DNA of 35,312 nt from Ponticaulis sp. (GCA_002723155.1 PBNO01000006.1:147660-182971); one strand, 5' to 3'; numbered from the stretch's first letter, positions 7,573 through 16,196 are shown. The notes: a model not told the origin generated them from the letters alone. Made by a program: numbers and translations.

Positions 7573-7790
7573 TGTGCATGCGTCCCTTGCTTGCATTGGA
7601 TCGACCCTATCTGACGGCTCTCCATCAATTTAGCAAAACACGCCGTTTCAAGCTCACGTGTGCGTGACGGATCACTTTTCGTGATAATTGTTTCAGCAAT
7701 GAGGATATCTCGTCGCCCTGTTGAGCGTGATTGCTGGAAGCCCAGGCGGGCGAGGGCTATGCATTCGTTTCGAAGACAGAGGAATGCCCA

Positions 7791-8162
7791 ATGCACATGG
7801 ATTTCACCGCAGATGCGCCACCAGCACCGGAGATCGAGTTCGGGGACTTTTTGAAAGTCGATATTCGTGTCGGGACGATTGTCGAAGTGGAGCCGTTTCC
7901 AGAAGCGCGAAAGCCATCTCTGAAACTGAAAATCGACTTCGGTCCTGCCGTCGGAGTGAAAAAGTCATCCGCACAGATTACAGTGCATTATGATGCTGAG
8001 GCGCTCGTTGGAAAGCAGGTCGCCGCTGTCGTGAACTTTCCGCCGCGCCAGATTGGTCCGTTTATGTCGGAGGTACTGACGCTGGGCTTTGCCGACGAGG
8101 CGGGCGCGATTGTGATGTTTTCGCCGGACCAAACGGTCCCGAACGGATCACGTCTGGCTTGA
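7791..8162 (+). CDS. csaA: CsaA-like tRNA-binding protein (OB fold)
   Basis: The 123-residue protein has the full CsaA signature: FLKVDIRVGTIVEVEPFPEA, RKPSLKLKIDFG, VGVKKSSAQITVHY, VAAVVNFPPRQIGPFMSEVL and a C-terminal MFSPDQTVPNGSRL. This is the EMAP-II/Trbp111 tRNA-binding OB fold in its dimeric stand-alone form. CsaA was described in Bacillus as a chaperone assisting protein export and binds structured RNA; the in vivo role in Alphaproteobacteria is unsettled. I use the ATG at 7791 because GAGGA lies 8 nt upstream and the family begins shortly before the OB fold. An in-frame upstream start would add 20 poorly conserved residues. It converges on the patatin gene with three bases between the stops. 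Confidence 0.92.
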   Translation: MHMDFTADAPPAPEIEFGDFLKVDIRVGTIVEVEPFPEARKPSLKLKIDFGPAVGVKKSSAQITVHYDAEALVGKQVAAVVNFPPRQIGPFMSEVLTLGFADEAGAIVMFSPDQTVPNGSRLA

Positions 8163-8165
8163 ACG

Positions 8166-9938
8166 CTATCGGCCCTTATTCATCAGCCTGACAATTGGAC
8201 CGCTTGCCATGGAAAGGGCTTCGCAGGTGGTGTTGTAGCCCTCTTCGACGGCGCGATCGTATTCTTCCCAATCGCGTAGGTCGATTTTTGGAAGCTCCGG
8301 CGCAACGAGAATGGTCGTCAGTTCGCGCCCCGCATTCGGGTCGACTGACAATGTCGCTGTCCGCATAAGCAAGCTGGCAATCGGCGGCGCTTCTGACAGG
8401 CCGTGCTTGAACGCCCAGCCCATGAAGCCTGGCGGGTCGATGAAGTCGTCTGCTGCGAGGCCTTCGGGTGCGCGTGCCACGTCCGAGCCGATGATAAAGC
8501 CGCGATGTGCCTGGCGCATTATGTCGACAGGGAAATTGTTCAACACAGCGCCATCGACCAGAACTTCACGGTTCTCGACGAACGGAGGCAGAATACCCGG
8601 AAGCGCAATACTCGCACGAAGGGCTTCGCGAAGCTTTCCACGTGTATGCAAGTGAACCGCTCCAGCGGTCAGGTTCGTCGATACGCAAAAGAACGGCAGG
8701 TGCATATCGTTGATCATCGTCTCGCCGAAATGCTCTTTCAGCCGCTCATCGACGAGCTTTCCTTTGACCATGGAAACCACGGGCAGGGTGTAGTCACCCA
8801 ACGGATTACTTTCCACGAAGGCTTTACGAATGCGATACTCGATCTCGTCGTCATCCCAGCCCATAGCTACGCATGCAGCAACAACACCGCCCATGCTGGC
8901 GCCGCCGAGAAAGTCGATTGGGCAATTGTGCTCGCGCAGCGCCTTTACCGCCCCGATATGTGCATAAGCGCGTGCGCCGCCGCCAGACAGAACAAGGCCG
9001 ACTGAGCGTCCGGCCATGACCCGGGCGAGCCGGTCGCAATCTCCGCCCTGAACGCCTTTCCAGTGGAAACAGCGCGCGGCTCCGGCTGCGTCGATCCAGT
9101 CTGTCGGTTCAGAGACACGACGACCGTTCGAATGTTCGATCAGGACAATATCAATCAGGCGGAAGGTCTTTGCTGGCGACGTGTCATCCGGAAGCAGGGG
9201 CACGGAGGGGCGCGCATCAGGCCGTGCGAGAACCCATACGCGGTCTGCCTGCCGAAGCGAGAGCTTGAACCACGCATTGTCACCGATGGTGGAGGTGAGA
9301 ATGACGACGTCATTGGAGGCTTCCAGCGCGTCAAAATAGGAAGCGCCCTGATTTTCTGCTTCTTCGCCCACAATGGCGGCCGACATGCCAAGGCGCGCCA
9401 GTGCGTCAGCAAGCACGCGGGCTCGCAGCTTCAGGTCAATGGTCGGAGAGGAGGCAGCCAGCGCGAAGACTTTTGGTTCTGCGCGATTGTTCTGCCGGCG
9501 GTTCTGGCGAAGCCTCATCAGCAGAATACGTGACAGGCGCTCCATCACTTCCGGTGAGGAGCGCATCATCTTCATGAAGGTCGTGCGAGGAAGCTTGATG
9601 ACCTCCGTATCGCGGACGGCCAGAACAGAGTTGGAGTGAGGCTCTCCTGCGAGCATCGCCATCTCGCCGACAGGTTCGCCGGGGCGAATGTGGCCTACAA
9701 AGTCTGTACGTCCGTCGGGTGCGCGGCGAAAAGCGCCGAGCGTTCCACTGAGGACGAAATAGATGGCATCCGAGCTTGTGCCTTCGTCAAACAGCGTGCC
9801 GCCGCCAGGAACCGAAAACCATACAGCCTCTTTTTCTGCAGCACGTAGTGTGCGCAGAGGAATGTCTTTCAGAAATGGAATACGGGCCAGATTAGACACA
9901 GATAACGCTCGAACTTGTTCATGTGATGCGTAACGCAA
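8166..9938 (-). CDS. Patatin-like phospholipase with N-terminal cyclic-nucleotide-binding-like domain
   Basis: The 590-residue protein has two parts. Residues about 20-140 form a cNMP-binding fold with IPFLKDIPLRTL, a beta roll, and GEPVGEMAMLAGEPHSNSV. The usual Arg of the phosphate-binding cassette (PRxA) is not present, so cAMP binding is doubtful. A linker domain follows. Residues about 312-480 are a patatin domain: oxyanion loop LVLSGGGARAYAHIG, nucleophile Ser348 in GGASMGG, and catalytic Asp462 in VDGAVLNNFP. The layout resembles the neuropathy-target-esterase/RssA group of lysophospholipases. There is no signal peptide. The first possible start is TTG at 9938 (no clear Shine-Dalgarno) and a GTG at 9899 also fits, so the N-terminus is uncertain by about 13 residues. 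Confidence 0.9.
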   Translation of the reverse strand: MRYASHEQVRALSVSNLARIPFLKDIPLRTLRAAEKEAVWFSVPGGGTLFDEGTSSDAIYFVLSGTLGAFRRAPDGRTDFVGHIRPGEPVGEMAMLAGEPHSNSVLAVRDTEVIKLPRTTFMKMMRSSPEVMERLSRILLMRLRQNRRQNNRAEPKVFALAASSPTIDLKLRARVLADALARLGMSAAIVGEEAENQGASYFDALEASNDVVILTSTIGDNAWFKLSLRQADRVWVLARPDARPSVPLLPDDTSPAKTFRLIDIVLIEHSNGRRVSEPTDWIDAAGAARCFHWKGVQGGDCDRLARVMAGRSVGLVLSGGGARAYAHIGAVKALREHNCPIDFLGGASMGGVVAACVAMGWDDDEIEYRIRKAFVESNPLGDYTLPVVSMVKGKLVDERLKEHFGETMINDMHLPFFCVSTNLTAGAVHLHTRGKLREALRASIALPGILPPFVENREVLVDGAVLNNFPVDIMRQAHRGFIIGSDVARAPEGLAADDFIDPPGFMGWAFKHGLSEAPPIASLLMRTATLSVDPNAGRELTTILVAPELPKIDLRDWEEYDRAVEEGYNTTCEALSMASGPIVRLMNKGR

Positions 9939-10058
9939 ATTGGCGCGTGATGTTAAGCATCAGCTCGAACAATTTGCGGTCATCATCCAGTTGAGCGTCA
10001 GATTAGCTGGTTATGGTTAACGAACCGCGCAATCGTAGGGGCTCAGACAAGCGCTTTT

Positions 10059-10760
10059 TTAGCGGCAAATGCCGGTCTGGCTCATGTCGAAATGGAAATG
10101 GTTGTCATGCGCAGCGTTGTAGTCCGGCCCGAGCACAGTGCCGAAGATTTCGCAGGCATCATCACGGATTGCGCGAAGAAATTCAGCCTCAACGCTATCG
10201 TCATCCCAGTCATTCAACAGTGTCAGTGTTGAGCCATCAGTGAAGGTGATGCCTTCAATGTCCACTGCATTGCCGGTTGCATGTTCGCTGAAACGTCCGC
10301 TCTCACGGCCATACAGCCGGCGGCAGGAATAGCTGCCAAAGCTTCTGACTTCTTCGATATCGCGTCCCAGAATTTCACGTGCTCTTGGGATGAGGGAATG
10401 CTCTTCCCATACCATCAAACCGGCTGTCAGCGGGCATGTCATGCTGAGTGTGGCGTTATAGGGAAAGCTTGACTGGTCCAGTGTCAGCGCATCTGTGAAG
10501 CCGCAATTTTCATCATCCGTCGTGTTTTCCAGCCGAGTGAAAGCTGTGTTGGCCTCTTCGAGAAATGCGAAACAGACATCCGCATTTCCCCGAAGGTTCG
10601 ATACCTTGTTTGCAGTCGCAAATCCGATCGGGTGATTGATTGATAAATCTGTGAACGGGTTATGTTGCGGTGGCAGCCGGACAAGTATCTGCCAGACAAC
10701 CGCCGCTGCGATCGCGCACCAGAAGATCAGTGAAGCCCATTTGCGTACCGGTTTAGTCAA
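10059..10760 (-). CDS. Extensin-like family protein (VanY/MepA-type fold), membrane-anchored
   Basis: The 233-residue protein has an N-terminal basic segment and a single hydrophobic helix (LIFWCAIAAAVVWQILV), then a periplasmic domain of the extensin-like C-terminal family. Visible motifs are SYSCRRLYGR, SEHATGNAVDIEGI (His160, Asp167) and a terminal HDNHFHFD (His221, His223). This His/Asp/HxH arrangement is that of metal-dependent LAS peptidases such as MepA or VanY, so a role in peptidoglycan editing is plausible, although activity of the extensin-like family is poorly documented. Four or more cysteines (Cys63, Cys86, Cys109, Cys146) could form disulfides. The gene is divergent from the cupin gene, with about 150 nt between them. 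Confidence 0.85.
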   Translation of the reverse strand: MTKPVRKWASLIFWCAIAAAVVWQILVRLPPQHNPFTDLSINHPIGFATANKVSNLRGNADVCFAFLEEANTAFTRLENTTDDENCGFTDALTLDQSSFPYNATLSMTCPLTAGLMVWEEHSLIPRAREILGRDIEEVRSFGSYSCRRLYGRESGRFSEHATGNAVDIEGITFTDGSTLTLLNDWDDDSVEAEFLRAIRDDACEIFGTVLGPDYNAAHDNHFHFDMSQTGICR

Positions 10761-10911
10761 TTCGGGCCTTTCTTATTCGCATGCAGGTCTGCGTTTGCGA
10801 CGTCCTGCCCAGTCTTAACGCCGAAACGGAAATTTAGGTCCCGTTGGCAGATATAATTTGAGGCTTCCCTGCTAGTTTTCGAGCAATCTAGAGGGATTCA
10901 GCGGGATCGTT

Positions 10912-11835
10912 ATGACTCAGACAGTACTGACGGACTGGTCGGCGGACAAAGCTGCGGCTTTTGAAAAAGAAAACATCGTTGCACATCACAACCTTCAGCA
11001 TCGGGATATGTTTTCTGATGAGGGGTTGATTGATCTGCTTGATCGTTATCCGCGCGACCGCATGGGCATTTACACCATGGGCTACGAGGTCACTGATCGG
11101 GAATCCTTCCGTTCTGGCGATGCGACTGGCCTCTCCGGTGAAGAGCTGTTCCGTGCCGTTCATGAGGGGCGCATCTGGATCAATATGCGCCAGTCCAACC
11201 GGTATCTGCCTGAGTATGCTGACCTGACGGCCGAGATGTTTGATGCACTGGAAGAAGTGAACCCCGGCGTAAAAACGATGAAGCAGGATACGTCTATCCT
11301 CATTTCGTCACCGAATGCGCAGGTTTTTTATCACTTCGATGTGCCGCTGGTCACGCTGTGGCAAATTCGCGGTGTGAAGAATGTCTGGCTCTATCCGCCT
11401 GAGGCACCATACCTCACAGAAGAAGACCTTGAGACGGTTGTTCTCAAAGAGTCCGAAGAAGAAATTCCGTTTACGCCGAACTTTGATGAAACAGCACTGA
11501 AAGTGCGCCTTGAGCCCGGAATGATGGCGACATGGCCGCAAAACGGCCCGCACCGGATTGTCAATGAAGACATGGTGAATGTCTCGCTATCCTGCGAATT
11601 CCAGACGCTTAAATCTGTCGTTCGTGCGAATGCTGTTTATGCGAATGGCGTACTTCGTCGAAACTTCGGAATGTCGCCGCAAATAGCGCGCGACGGAATG
11701 TTTTCGCAGTATTCCAAAGCCGGATTGGCAAGAATCTTTAAAATTTTGAAGGTTCGTAAAGCCTTTGAATTCCATAATCCACGCACATTTGTTGTGGACC
11801 TCGATTCTGAGATGGCCGTACGGGATATTGCTTGA
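10912..11835 (+). CDS. Cupin-like (JmjC-type) domain protein
   Basis: The 307-residue soluble protein has a double-stranded beta-helix core at about residues 120-240. It shows the likely Fe(II) ligands His141 and Asp143 in VFYHFDVPL and His214 in GMMATWPQNGPHRIVN, with an intervening TLWQIRGVKNVWLYPP strand typical of JmjC-like oxygenases (FIH group). The family often hydroxylates proteins or small molecules using 2-oxoglutarate; substrate and cofactor are not shown by the sequence. The N-terminal part (EKENIVAHHNLQH) and C-terminal helices are not recognisable. A GGGAT element precedes the ATG. The following secreted-protein gene starts 42 nt after its stop, so the two are probably co-transcribed. 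Confidence 0.75.
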   Translation: MTQTVLTDWSADKAAAFEKENIVAHHNLQHRDMFSDEGLIDLLDRYPRDRMGIYTMGYEVTDRESFRSGDATGLSGEELFRAVHEGRIWINMRQSNRYLPEYADLTAEMFDALEEVNPGVKTMKQDTSILISSPNAQVFYHFDVPLVTLWQIRGVKNVWLYPPEAPYLTEEDLETVVLKESEEEIPFTPNFDETALKVRLEPGMMATWPQNGPHRIVNEDMVNVSLSCEFQTLKSVVRANAVYANGVLRRNFGMSPQIARDGMFSQYSKAGLARIFKILKVRKAFEFHNPRTFVVDLDSEMAVRDIA

Positions 11836-11837
11836 TA

Positions 11838-11875
11838 CATCCTCCGGCCCGGCAACTCGGGGCGGTGAGAGGATG
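11838..11875 (+). promoter_or_regulatory. Possible RBS-sequestering hairpin
   Basis: CATCCTC (11838-11844) is exactly complementary to GAGGATG (11869-11875), which contains the Shine-Dalgarno of the gene starting at 11878. The 5' arm begins just after the cupin gene stop, so ribosomes finishing that gene could open the hairpin (translational coupling). This is structure inferred by eye, without energy calculation. Confidence 0.4.
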
Positions 11876-11877
11876 GG

Positions 11878-12618
11878 ATGAGTTTCGCAGTGCTAGCAGC
11901 GGCTTTTTTGATTTCGACGGGGAGACCTCCTCTCGAAACCGCTTTGGCGCGCACTGAACCACCTCCAAGTCTTCGTGCCGCGTTTACCGTCGAGCTGACG
12001 GACGGCGAAGCATTCCGCGAAATCCGGTATGATCCGCGAATTCAGTTGCCTGATCCGCGTTGGACTGTTGTGGAAGCGAACGGAACGAGCGAAGAGCTGG
12101 ACCGTGTCGTTGAAGAATGGGGTGAGGAAATTTCCCCTGACGGCTGGCTGATCCCTGATGATCTTGAAGCCAGCATGGGCGGTGTTGTCGAGGCAGACGA
12201 TCTTGGCCGCTTATGGCGTATCGAGTTTGAGCACCAGCCTTCGAGCAATGATGGTCCTATAGACCGTTGGGCGAGCGAGCACCTTATTGGCTATACCTGG
12301 CTTGATCCGGTCGGTCAGAATCTGGTGCGTGTGGAATATCATTCATTTGGCCCGTTTGACGCGCCCGGCGGTGGTCGTGTCGATTCCTACACTCATCAGT
12401 ATATCCTGCATCAGGACCCTGAATACGGCGTCTCCTTCATTTCGGCTTTCATGGTCGACGTGCAGGGGGAGATTTTGCGGGAAGACATTTCGCGGTCTTA
12501 CCGCGCGCGCATTACAGATATTGATTTCTTCTTTTCCAGTCCGGTGGAAGAATCCCGTTTTCTGCGCCAGCGCAATGCCGGAAACGGGCCCGTGATTGGC
12601 GTGATGGTTCGCCAGTAA
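11878..12618 (+). CDS. Secreted or periplasmic protein of unknown function
   Basis: I do not recognise a domain. The 246-residue protein has a short hydrophobic N-terminus (MSFAVLAAAFLISTG) that could be a signal peptide. The rest is acidic, rich in beta strands and aromatic residues, with EIRYDPRIQLPDPRWTVVEA, LWRIEFEHQPSS, YTHQYILHQDPEYGVSF and a C-terminal RQRNAGNGPVIGVMVRQ. No catalytic motif or metal cluster is obvious. A strong Shine-Dalgarno (GAGAGGA) directly precedes the ATG, though it may be masked by a local hairpin. It follows the cupin gene by 42 nt and precedes a DUF1489 gene by about 25-50 nt, so it sits in the same run of plus-strand genes. Confidence 0.6.
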   Translation: MSFAVLAAAFLISTGRPPLETALARTEPPPSLRAAFTVELTDGEAFREIRYDPRIQLPDPRWTVVEANGTSEELDRVVEEWGEEISPDGWLIPDDLEASMGGVVEADDLGRLWRIEFEHQPSSNDGPIDRWASEHLIGYTWLDPVGQNLVRVEYHSFGPFDAPGGGRVDSYTHQYILHQDPEYGVSFISAFMVDVQGEILREDISRSYRARITDIDFFFSSPVEESRFLRQRNAGNGPVIGVMVRQ

Positions 12619-12670
12619 TTTTTTTCGCAGACGGGCTGCCCAGATGCCAACGACCCACTACATTACGGGT

Positions 12671-13099
12671 ATGATTCATCTGGTTAAACTCTGTGTCGGC
12701 GCGGAAAGCGTGGACGATCTGGCAAACTGGCAGAAGCGCGTTATCGCGCATCGCAAGGCGCTCGGATTGTCTCCAAACCCTGTCCACGAAACCCGTCAGT
12801 CGCCAAAGCGTGCAGACGAACTGCTCGATGGCGGTTCAATCTACTGGGTGATCAAAGGCGTTATTCTTGCCCGACAGGAAATCGTCGAGGTGAATGTCAT
12901 GGAGGACATGAACGGTCGTAATTATTGCGAACTCGTTCTGGACCCTGAAATTCATCCAACGGAACCGCAGGGGCGCAGAGCTTTTCAGGGCTGGCGCTAC
13001 TTAAAGCCCGAAGATGCTCCAAAAGATGCAACGGGCAGTCACTCTGCTGAAGTGCCTTCAGAGCTGACACGGGCTTTGCGCGACGCAGGTGTGTGGTAA
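12671..13099 (+). CDS. DUF1489 family protein
   Basis: The 142-residue protein starts MIHLVKLCVGAESVDDLANW, the conserved opening of the alphaproteobacterial DUF1489 family. It continues with the family motifs ADELLDGGSIYWVIKGVILA, a central ELVLDPEIHPT and RRAFQGWRYLKPEDAP. The function is not known to me; the protein is soluble with no catalytic signature. I use the ATG at 12671 because the family begins here. An in-frame ATG at 12644 would add nine residues (MPTTHYITG) and has a weak ACGGG upstream, so the longer start is possible. It nearly touches the sulfotransferase gene and is probably co-transcribed with it. Confidence 0.85.
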   Translation: MIHLVKLCVGAESVDDLANWQKRVIAHRKALGLSPNPVHETRQSPKRADELLDGGSIYWVIKGVILARQEIVEVNVMEDMNGRNYCELVLDPEIHPTEPQGRRAFQGWRYLKPEDAPKDATGSHSAEVPSELTRALRDAGVW

Positions 13100-13128
13100 G
13101 AAGCGTCGAGGACGCGACGGGGCAGGGG

Positions 13129-13845
13129 ATGAGTCTCAGAATTATTGGTGCGGGTTTGCCGCGGACAGGGACGTTGTCGCTCAAGGCTGCGCTCGAGCAG
13201 CTGGGCTATGGCAAGTGTCATCACATGTTCGATGTGATGCTCAGTTCTCGTCAGGTCAATCAATGGCACGACATCATGGAAGGCGAAACGCCGGACTGGG
13301 ATGACGTATTCCAGGGCTATGATGCGTGTGTCGACTTTCCGTCCAGTCTGTACTTTCGAGAGCTTGCTGCGGCTAATCCGGATGCGAAGGTCATCCTGAC
13401 TGTGCGCCCGCCCGCTGACTGGTACGCCTCAATGCGCGACACGATCTATAAGGTGGAAACCTCGGTGCCGCGCTGGGTACAATGGTGCTTTCCGCGCATC
13501 GGAAAACTGACCGAGCTGGCAGAGAGGCTTGTCTGGCAGGGGTTGTTCGATGGCCGTTTCGAGAACGAATCCTATGCGCGCGCTGAATTTGAACGCCATG
13601 TTGATGACGTGAAAGCGGCCATTCCGAAAGAGCGCCTTCTGGTCATGGAAGTCAAAGACGGATGGGCGCCGCTCTGTGTGTTTCTTGGCGTCCCTGAGCC
13701 GGACACACCATTCCCGCGCGTGAATGATAAGGGCCAGTTTCGCCGGATGACGAAAACACTGAAACGGTTATCCATTGTACCGTGGCTGCTTCTGGGTGTT
13801 GTTGTGATTGCAGCGGGCGCAATGGTCGGGCTGACCTACTTCTAG
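13129..13845 (+). CDS. Sulfotransferase-family protein with a C-terminal membrane anchor
   Basis: The 238-residue protein carries the PAPS-binding P-loop at its N-terminus (GAGLPRTGTLSLKAAL, residues 7-22) and the second nucleotide motif VILTVRPPADWYASM near residue 95-110. These are characteristic of the sulfotransferase family of P-loop proteins. Unusually the chain ends in a single hydrophobic helix (VPWLLLGVVVIAAGAMVGL), so it looks tail-anchored with the catalytic domain in the cytoplasm. The ATG at 13129 is preceded by GGGGCAGGGG and gives the canonical MSLRIIGAGLPRTG start. A GTG at 13093 would overlap the upstream gene. The substrate is unknown. The next gene, a membrane-anchored glutamate-synthase-like protein, begins 15 nt after the stop, so both are probably translated from one mRNA. 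Confidence 0.88.
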   Translation: MSLRIIGAGLPRTGTLSLKAALEQLGYGKCHHMFDVMLSSRQVNQWHDIMEGETPDWDDVFQGYDACVDFPSSLYFRELAAANPDAKVILTVRPPADWYASMRDTIYKVETSVPRWVQWCFPRIGKLTELAERLVWQGLFDGRFENESYARAEFERHVDDVKAAIPKERLLVMEVKDGWAPLCVFLGVPEPDTPFPRVNDKGQFRRMTKTLKRLSIVPWLLLGVVVIAAGAMVGLTYF

Positions 13846-13860
13846 ATAAGGACTGAGGCT

Positions 13861-15357
13861 ATGGAATTTCTTACGCGCATTACCGTTCAGGGCCTCAGCA
13901 TCCTTTCGACGCTCTTTGTGTTGGCCATCGGCTTTGGCGTTTTGCTGATCGTGATCATGTTTCTCATCGATGCGAACCAGTCGAAGAATGCCGTTCGGCG
14001 CAACTTTCCGGTGGTCGGTCGATTTCGTGATCTGTTCGCGCGGTTGGGCGAGTTCTTTCGCCAGTATTTCTTCGCTCTGGACCGTGAGGAGATGCCATTT
14101 AACCGCGCAGAGCGGGACTGGATCTATACCTCGGCGGCCGGCGAAGATAACACTCAGCCTTTCGGTTCGACCCGTTCGCTTAATATTGTCGGCACGCCCA
14201 TTTTTGCGAACGCGCCATTTCCGATTCTTGAAGAAACGAATGAAAGCCCCGAGCTGACATTCGGCGAAGGCTGCGCACAGCCGTATCGCATCCATCAGCT
14301 GATCAACATTTCGGGCATGAGTTACGGCGCGCTCTCCAAGCCAGCGATCCAGTCTCTGTCGCGCGGCGCAAAACTGGCTGGTTGCTGGCTGAATACCGGC
14401 GAGGGCGGTCTGTCGCCCTATCACCTTGAAGGTGGCTGCGACATCATCTTTCAGATCGGGACGGCAAAGTATGGCGTGCGTGACGAGAATGGTGAGTTCT
14501 CCGAGGAGAAATACCGTGAGGTGACGGGCCATCCGGAAGTGAAAATGACCGAGCTCAAGCTCGCTCAGGGGGCAAAGCCCGGCAAAGGCGGTTTGCTGCC
14601 GGGGTCGAAGGTGACGCCGGAGATTGCCGACGTGCGCGGCATTCCAGAAGGCGAAGACTCTGTGTCGCCGAACAGGCATCCAGAGATCGATTCTGTCGAT
14701 GATCTCCTGGACTTCATCGTCCGCCTGCGGGAACTCTCCGGCAAACCGGTTGGTATTAAAACAGTCGTAAGTTCAAAGCGTTGGCTTGATGAGTTCTGCA
14801 AAGGCATCAATGCCAGAGGGCCGGAAAGCGCGCCGGACTTCATTACCGTCGATGGCGGAGACGGCGGTACAGGCGCTGCTCCTATGGCACTGATGGATAA
14901 TGTCGGCCTGACACTCCGTGAAGCGCTGCCTATGCTGGTGGATGCGCTTCGCGAGCATGGTTTGCGCCAGCGGATTAAAGTCATCGCTTCAGGTAAGCTT
15001 GCTGTACCTGCCGAAGTTGCCTGGGCGTATTGTACGGGTGCGGATGCCGTGAACACGGCGCGTGGCTTCATGTTCTCTATCGGCTGTATTCAGGCCATGG
15101 CTTGTAACACGAATAACTGCCCGACAGGCATTACTACACACAAGCCGCATCTTCAGGACGGTATCGTGCCAGAGACAAAGGCTAAATCCGTCGCATTCTA
15201 TGTGAAGCGTATGGAGAAGGATGTGGAAATGATCGCGCATAGCTGCGGTGTGGAGCACGCGCGCTTCCTTCGCCGCAGCCATGTTCGCATTGTTCAGGCG
15301 AATGGCCGGTCTGTTCCGATGGATGATCTTTATCCGGAAATGGAAGACCTGCGCTAA
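13861..15357 (+). CDS. FMN-binding glutamate synthase family protein, membrane-anchored
   Basis: The 498-residue protein resembles the FMN/Fe-S synthase domain of glutamate synthase without the glutaminase domain. An N-terminal helix (LFVLAIGFGVLLIVIMFLI, residues 18-36) anchors it in the membrane. The TIM-barrel domain shows INISGMSYGALSKPAI, KPGKGGLLPGSKV, the FMN-site loop VDGGDGGTGAAP (330-341) and the 3Fe-4S cysteines Cys409, Cys415 and Cys420 in IGCIQAMACNTNNC. Glutamate production is not proven: stand-alone members of this family have unassigned substrates. GAGG lies just before the ATG. Its stop codon overlaps that of panC on the other strand (CTAA, 15354-15357). Confidence 0.92.
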   Translation: MEFLTRITVQGLSILSTLFVLAIGFGVLLIVIMFLIDANQSKNAVRRNFPVVGRFRDLFARLGEFFRQYFFALDREEMPFNRAERDWIYTSAAGEDNTQPFGSTRSLNIVGTPIFANAPFPILEETNESPELTFGEGCAQPYRIHQLINISGMSYGALSKPAIQSLSRGAKLAGCWLNTGEGGLSPYHLEGGCDIIFQIGTAKYGVRDENGEFSEEKYREVTGHPEVKMTELKLAQGAKPGKGGLLPGSKVTPEIADVRGIPEGEDSVSPNRHPEIDSVDDLLDFIVRLRELSGKPVGIKTVVSSKRWLDEFCKGINARGPESAPDFITVDGGDGGTGAAPMALMDNVGLTLREALPMLVDALREHGLRQRIKVIASGKLAVPAEVAWAYCTGADAVNTARGFMFSIGCIQAMACNTNNCPTGITTHKPHLQDGIVPETKAKSVAFYVKRMEKDVEMIAHSCGVEHARFLRRSHVRIVQANGRSVPMDDLYPEMEDLR

Positions 15358-16196
15358 AGAGCGATATTATCGATAAGGCGTGTTTTGCCGAGCCATGCCG
15401 CTGCAATCAGGCGGCATGGGCGGTCAGGGACCGCGCCTTCGATCGGGTCAAGCGAGGCCGGGTCAACGGCTGTGATGTACTCGACTTTGTTAAAGCCAGC
15501 CTCTTCAAGCGTTTTGATCGCTTCGGCGACCGCTGCCGTCTGGTCTGCGCCGTTTCTGATGCGGATGGACGCGCGGTGCATCGCCAGATGCAGAGACGGC
15601 GCAATCCGGCGCTCTTCCGGAGTGAGGTAGGCGTTGCGCGAGGAAAGCGCGAGGCCGTCTGCGGCCCGAAGCGTGGCGCCGGGCACGATCTCAATCGGGA
15701 AGCACAGGTCGATAACCATGCGCTTGATCACCTGAACCTGTTGGAAGTCTTTCTCGCCAAAGAAAGCTTTATCCGGCTGCACCTGATTAAACAGTTTGGC
15801 GACAACCGTCGCGACACCGCCAAAGAAGTGAGGGCGGAATTGCCCCTCTAGCTTTGCGCCCAGATCTGGCACAGAGACGCGGGTCTCTTCGCCTTCCGGA
15901 TACATAGTGGCGACTTCCGGCGTGAAAACGAGATCGCATTTATGCGCTTCCAGCATAGCCTGATCGGCCTGCTCCTGACGCGGATAGGCATCCAGGTCTT
16001 CATGCGGTGCAAACTGGGTCGGGTTCACGAAAATGCTTGCCACTGTGCGGTCACATGCGGCCACGGACAGGTCCACAAGAGACAGGTGGCCCTGATGGAG
16101 CGCACCCATAGTCGGTACGAAGCCAACCGTCAGGCCATCGCGTTTCCAGCCGCGCACAATACCGCGAAGTTCTTCAAGAGAGCGCACAACCTGCAT
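15354..16196 (-). CDS. panC: Pantoate--beta-alanine ligase (pantothenate synthetase)
   Basis: PanC joins pantoate and beta-alanine with ATP in the last step of pantothenate (vitamin B5) synthesis. The 280-residue protein has the nucleotidyltransferase-fold motifs GFVPTMGALHQGHLSLV (HxGH-type, His34 and His37), SIFVNPTQFAPHEDL, YPEGEE, GVATVVAKLFNQVQPDKA, FGEKDFQQV and the KMSKS-equivalent ALSSRNAYL. The ATG at 16196 is preceded by AGGA and begins MQVVRSLEELRG as in other family members. A longer frame would add 15 unrelated residues. panB is not in the window. The gene is divergent from the unknown gene upstream of mipZ and converges on the glutamate-synthase-like gene, sharing stop-codon bases. 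Confidence 0.97.
   Translation of the reverse strand: MQVVRSLEELRGIVRGWKRDGLTVGFVPTMGALHQGHLSLVDLSVAACDRTVASIFVNPTQFAPHEDLDAYPRQEQADQAMLEAHKCDLVFTPEVATMYPEGEETRVSVPDLGAKLEGQFRPHFFGGVATVVAKLFNQVQPDKAFFGEKDFQQVQVIKRMVIDLCFPIEIVPGATLRAADGLALSSRNAYLTPEERRIAPSLHLAMHRASIRIRNGADQTAAVAEAIKTLEEAGFNKVEYITAVDPASLDPIEGAVPDRPCRLIAAAWLGKTRLIDNIAL

Noticed and set aside
7600-7790. Possible tRNA or small gene between the DoxX-like and CsaA-like genes
   Set aside because: No cloverleaf pairing or TPsiC-like sequence was found, and the short frames there lack RBS and motifs.
13768-14679. 303-codon open frame on the minus strand
   Set aside because: Antisense to the FMN-binding glutamate-synthase-like gene, which has full family motifs; the antisense translation is Arg/His/Gln-rich with no motif.
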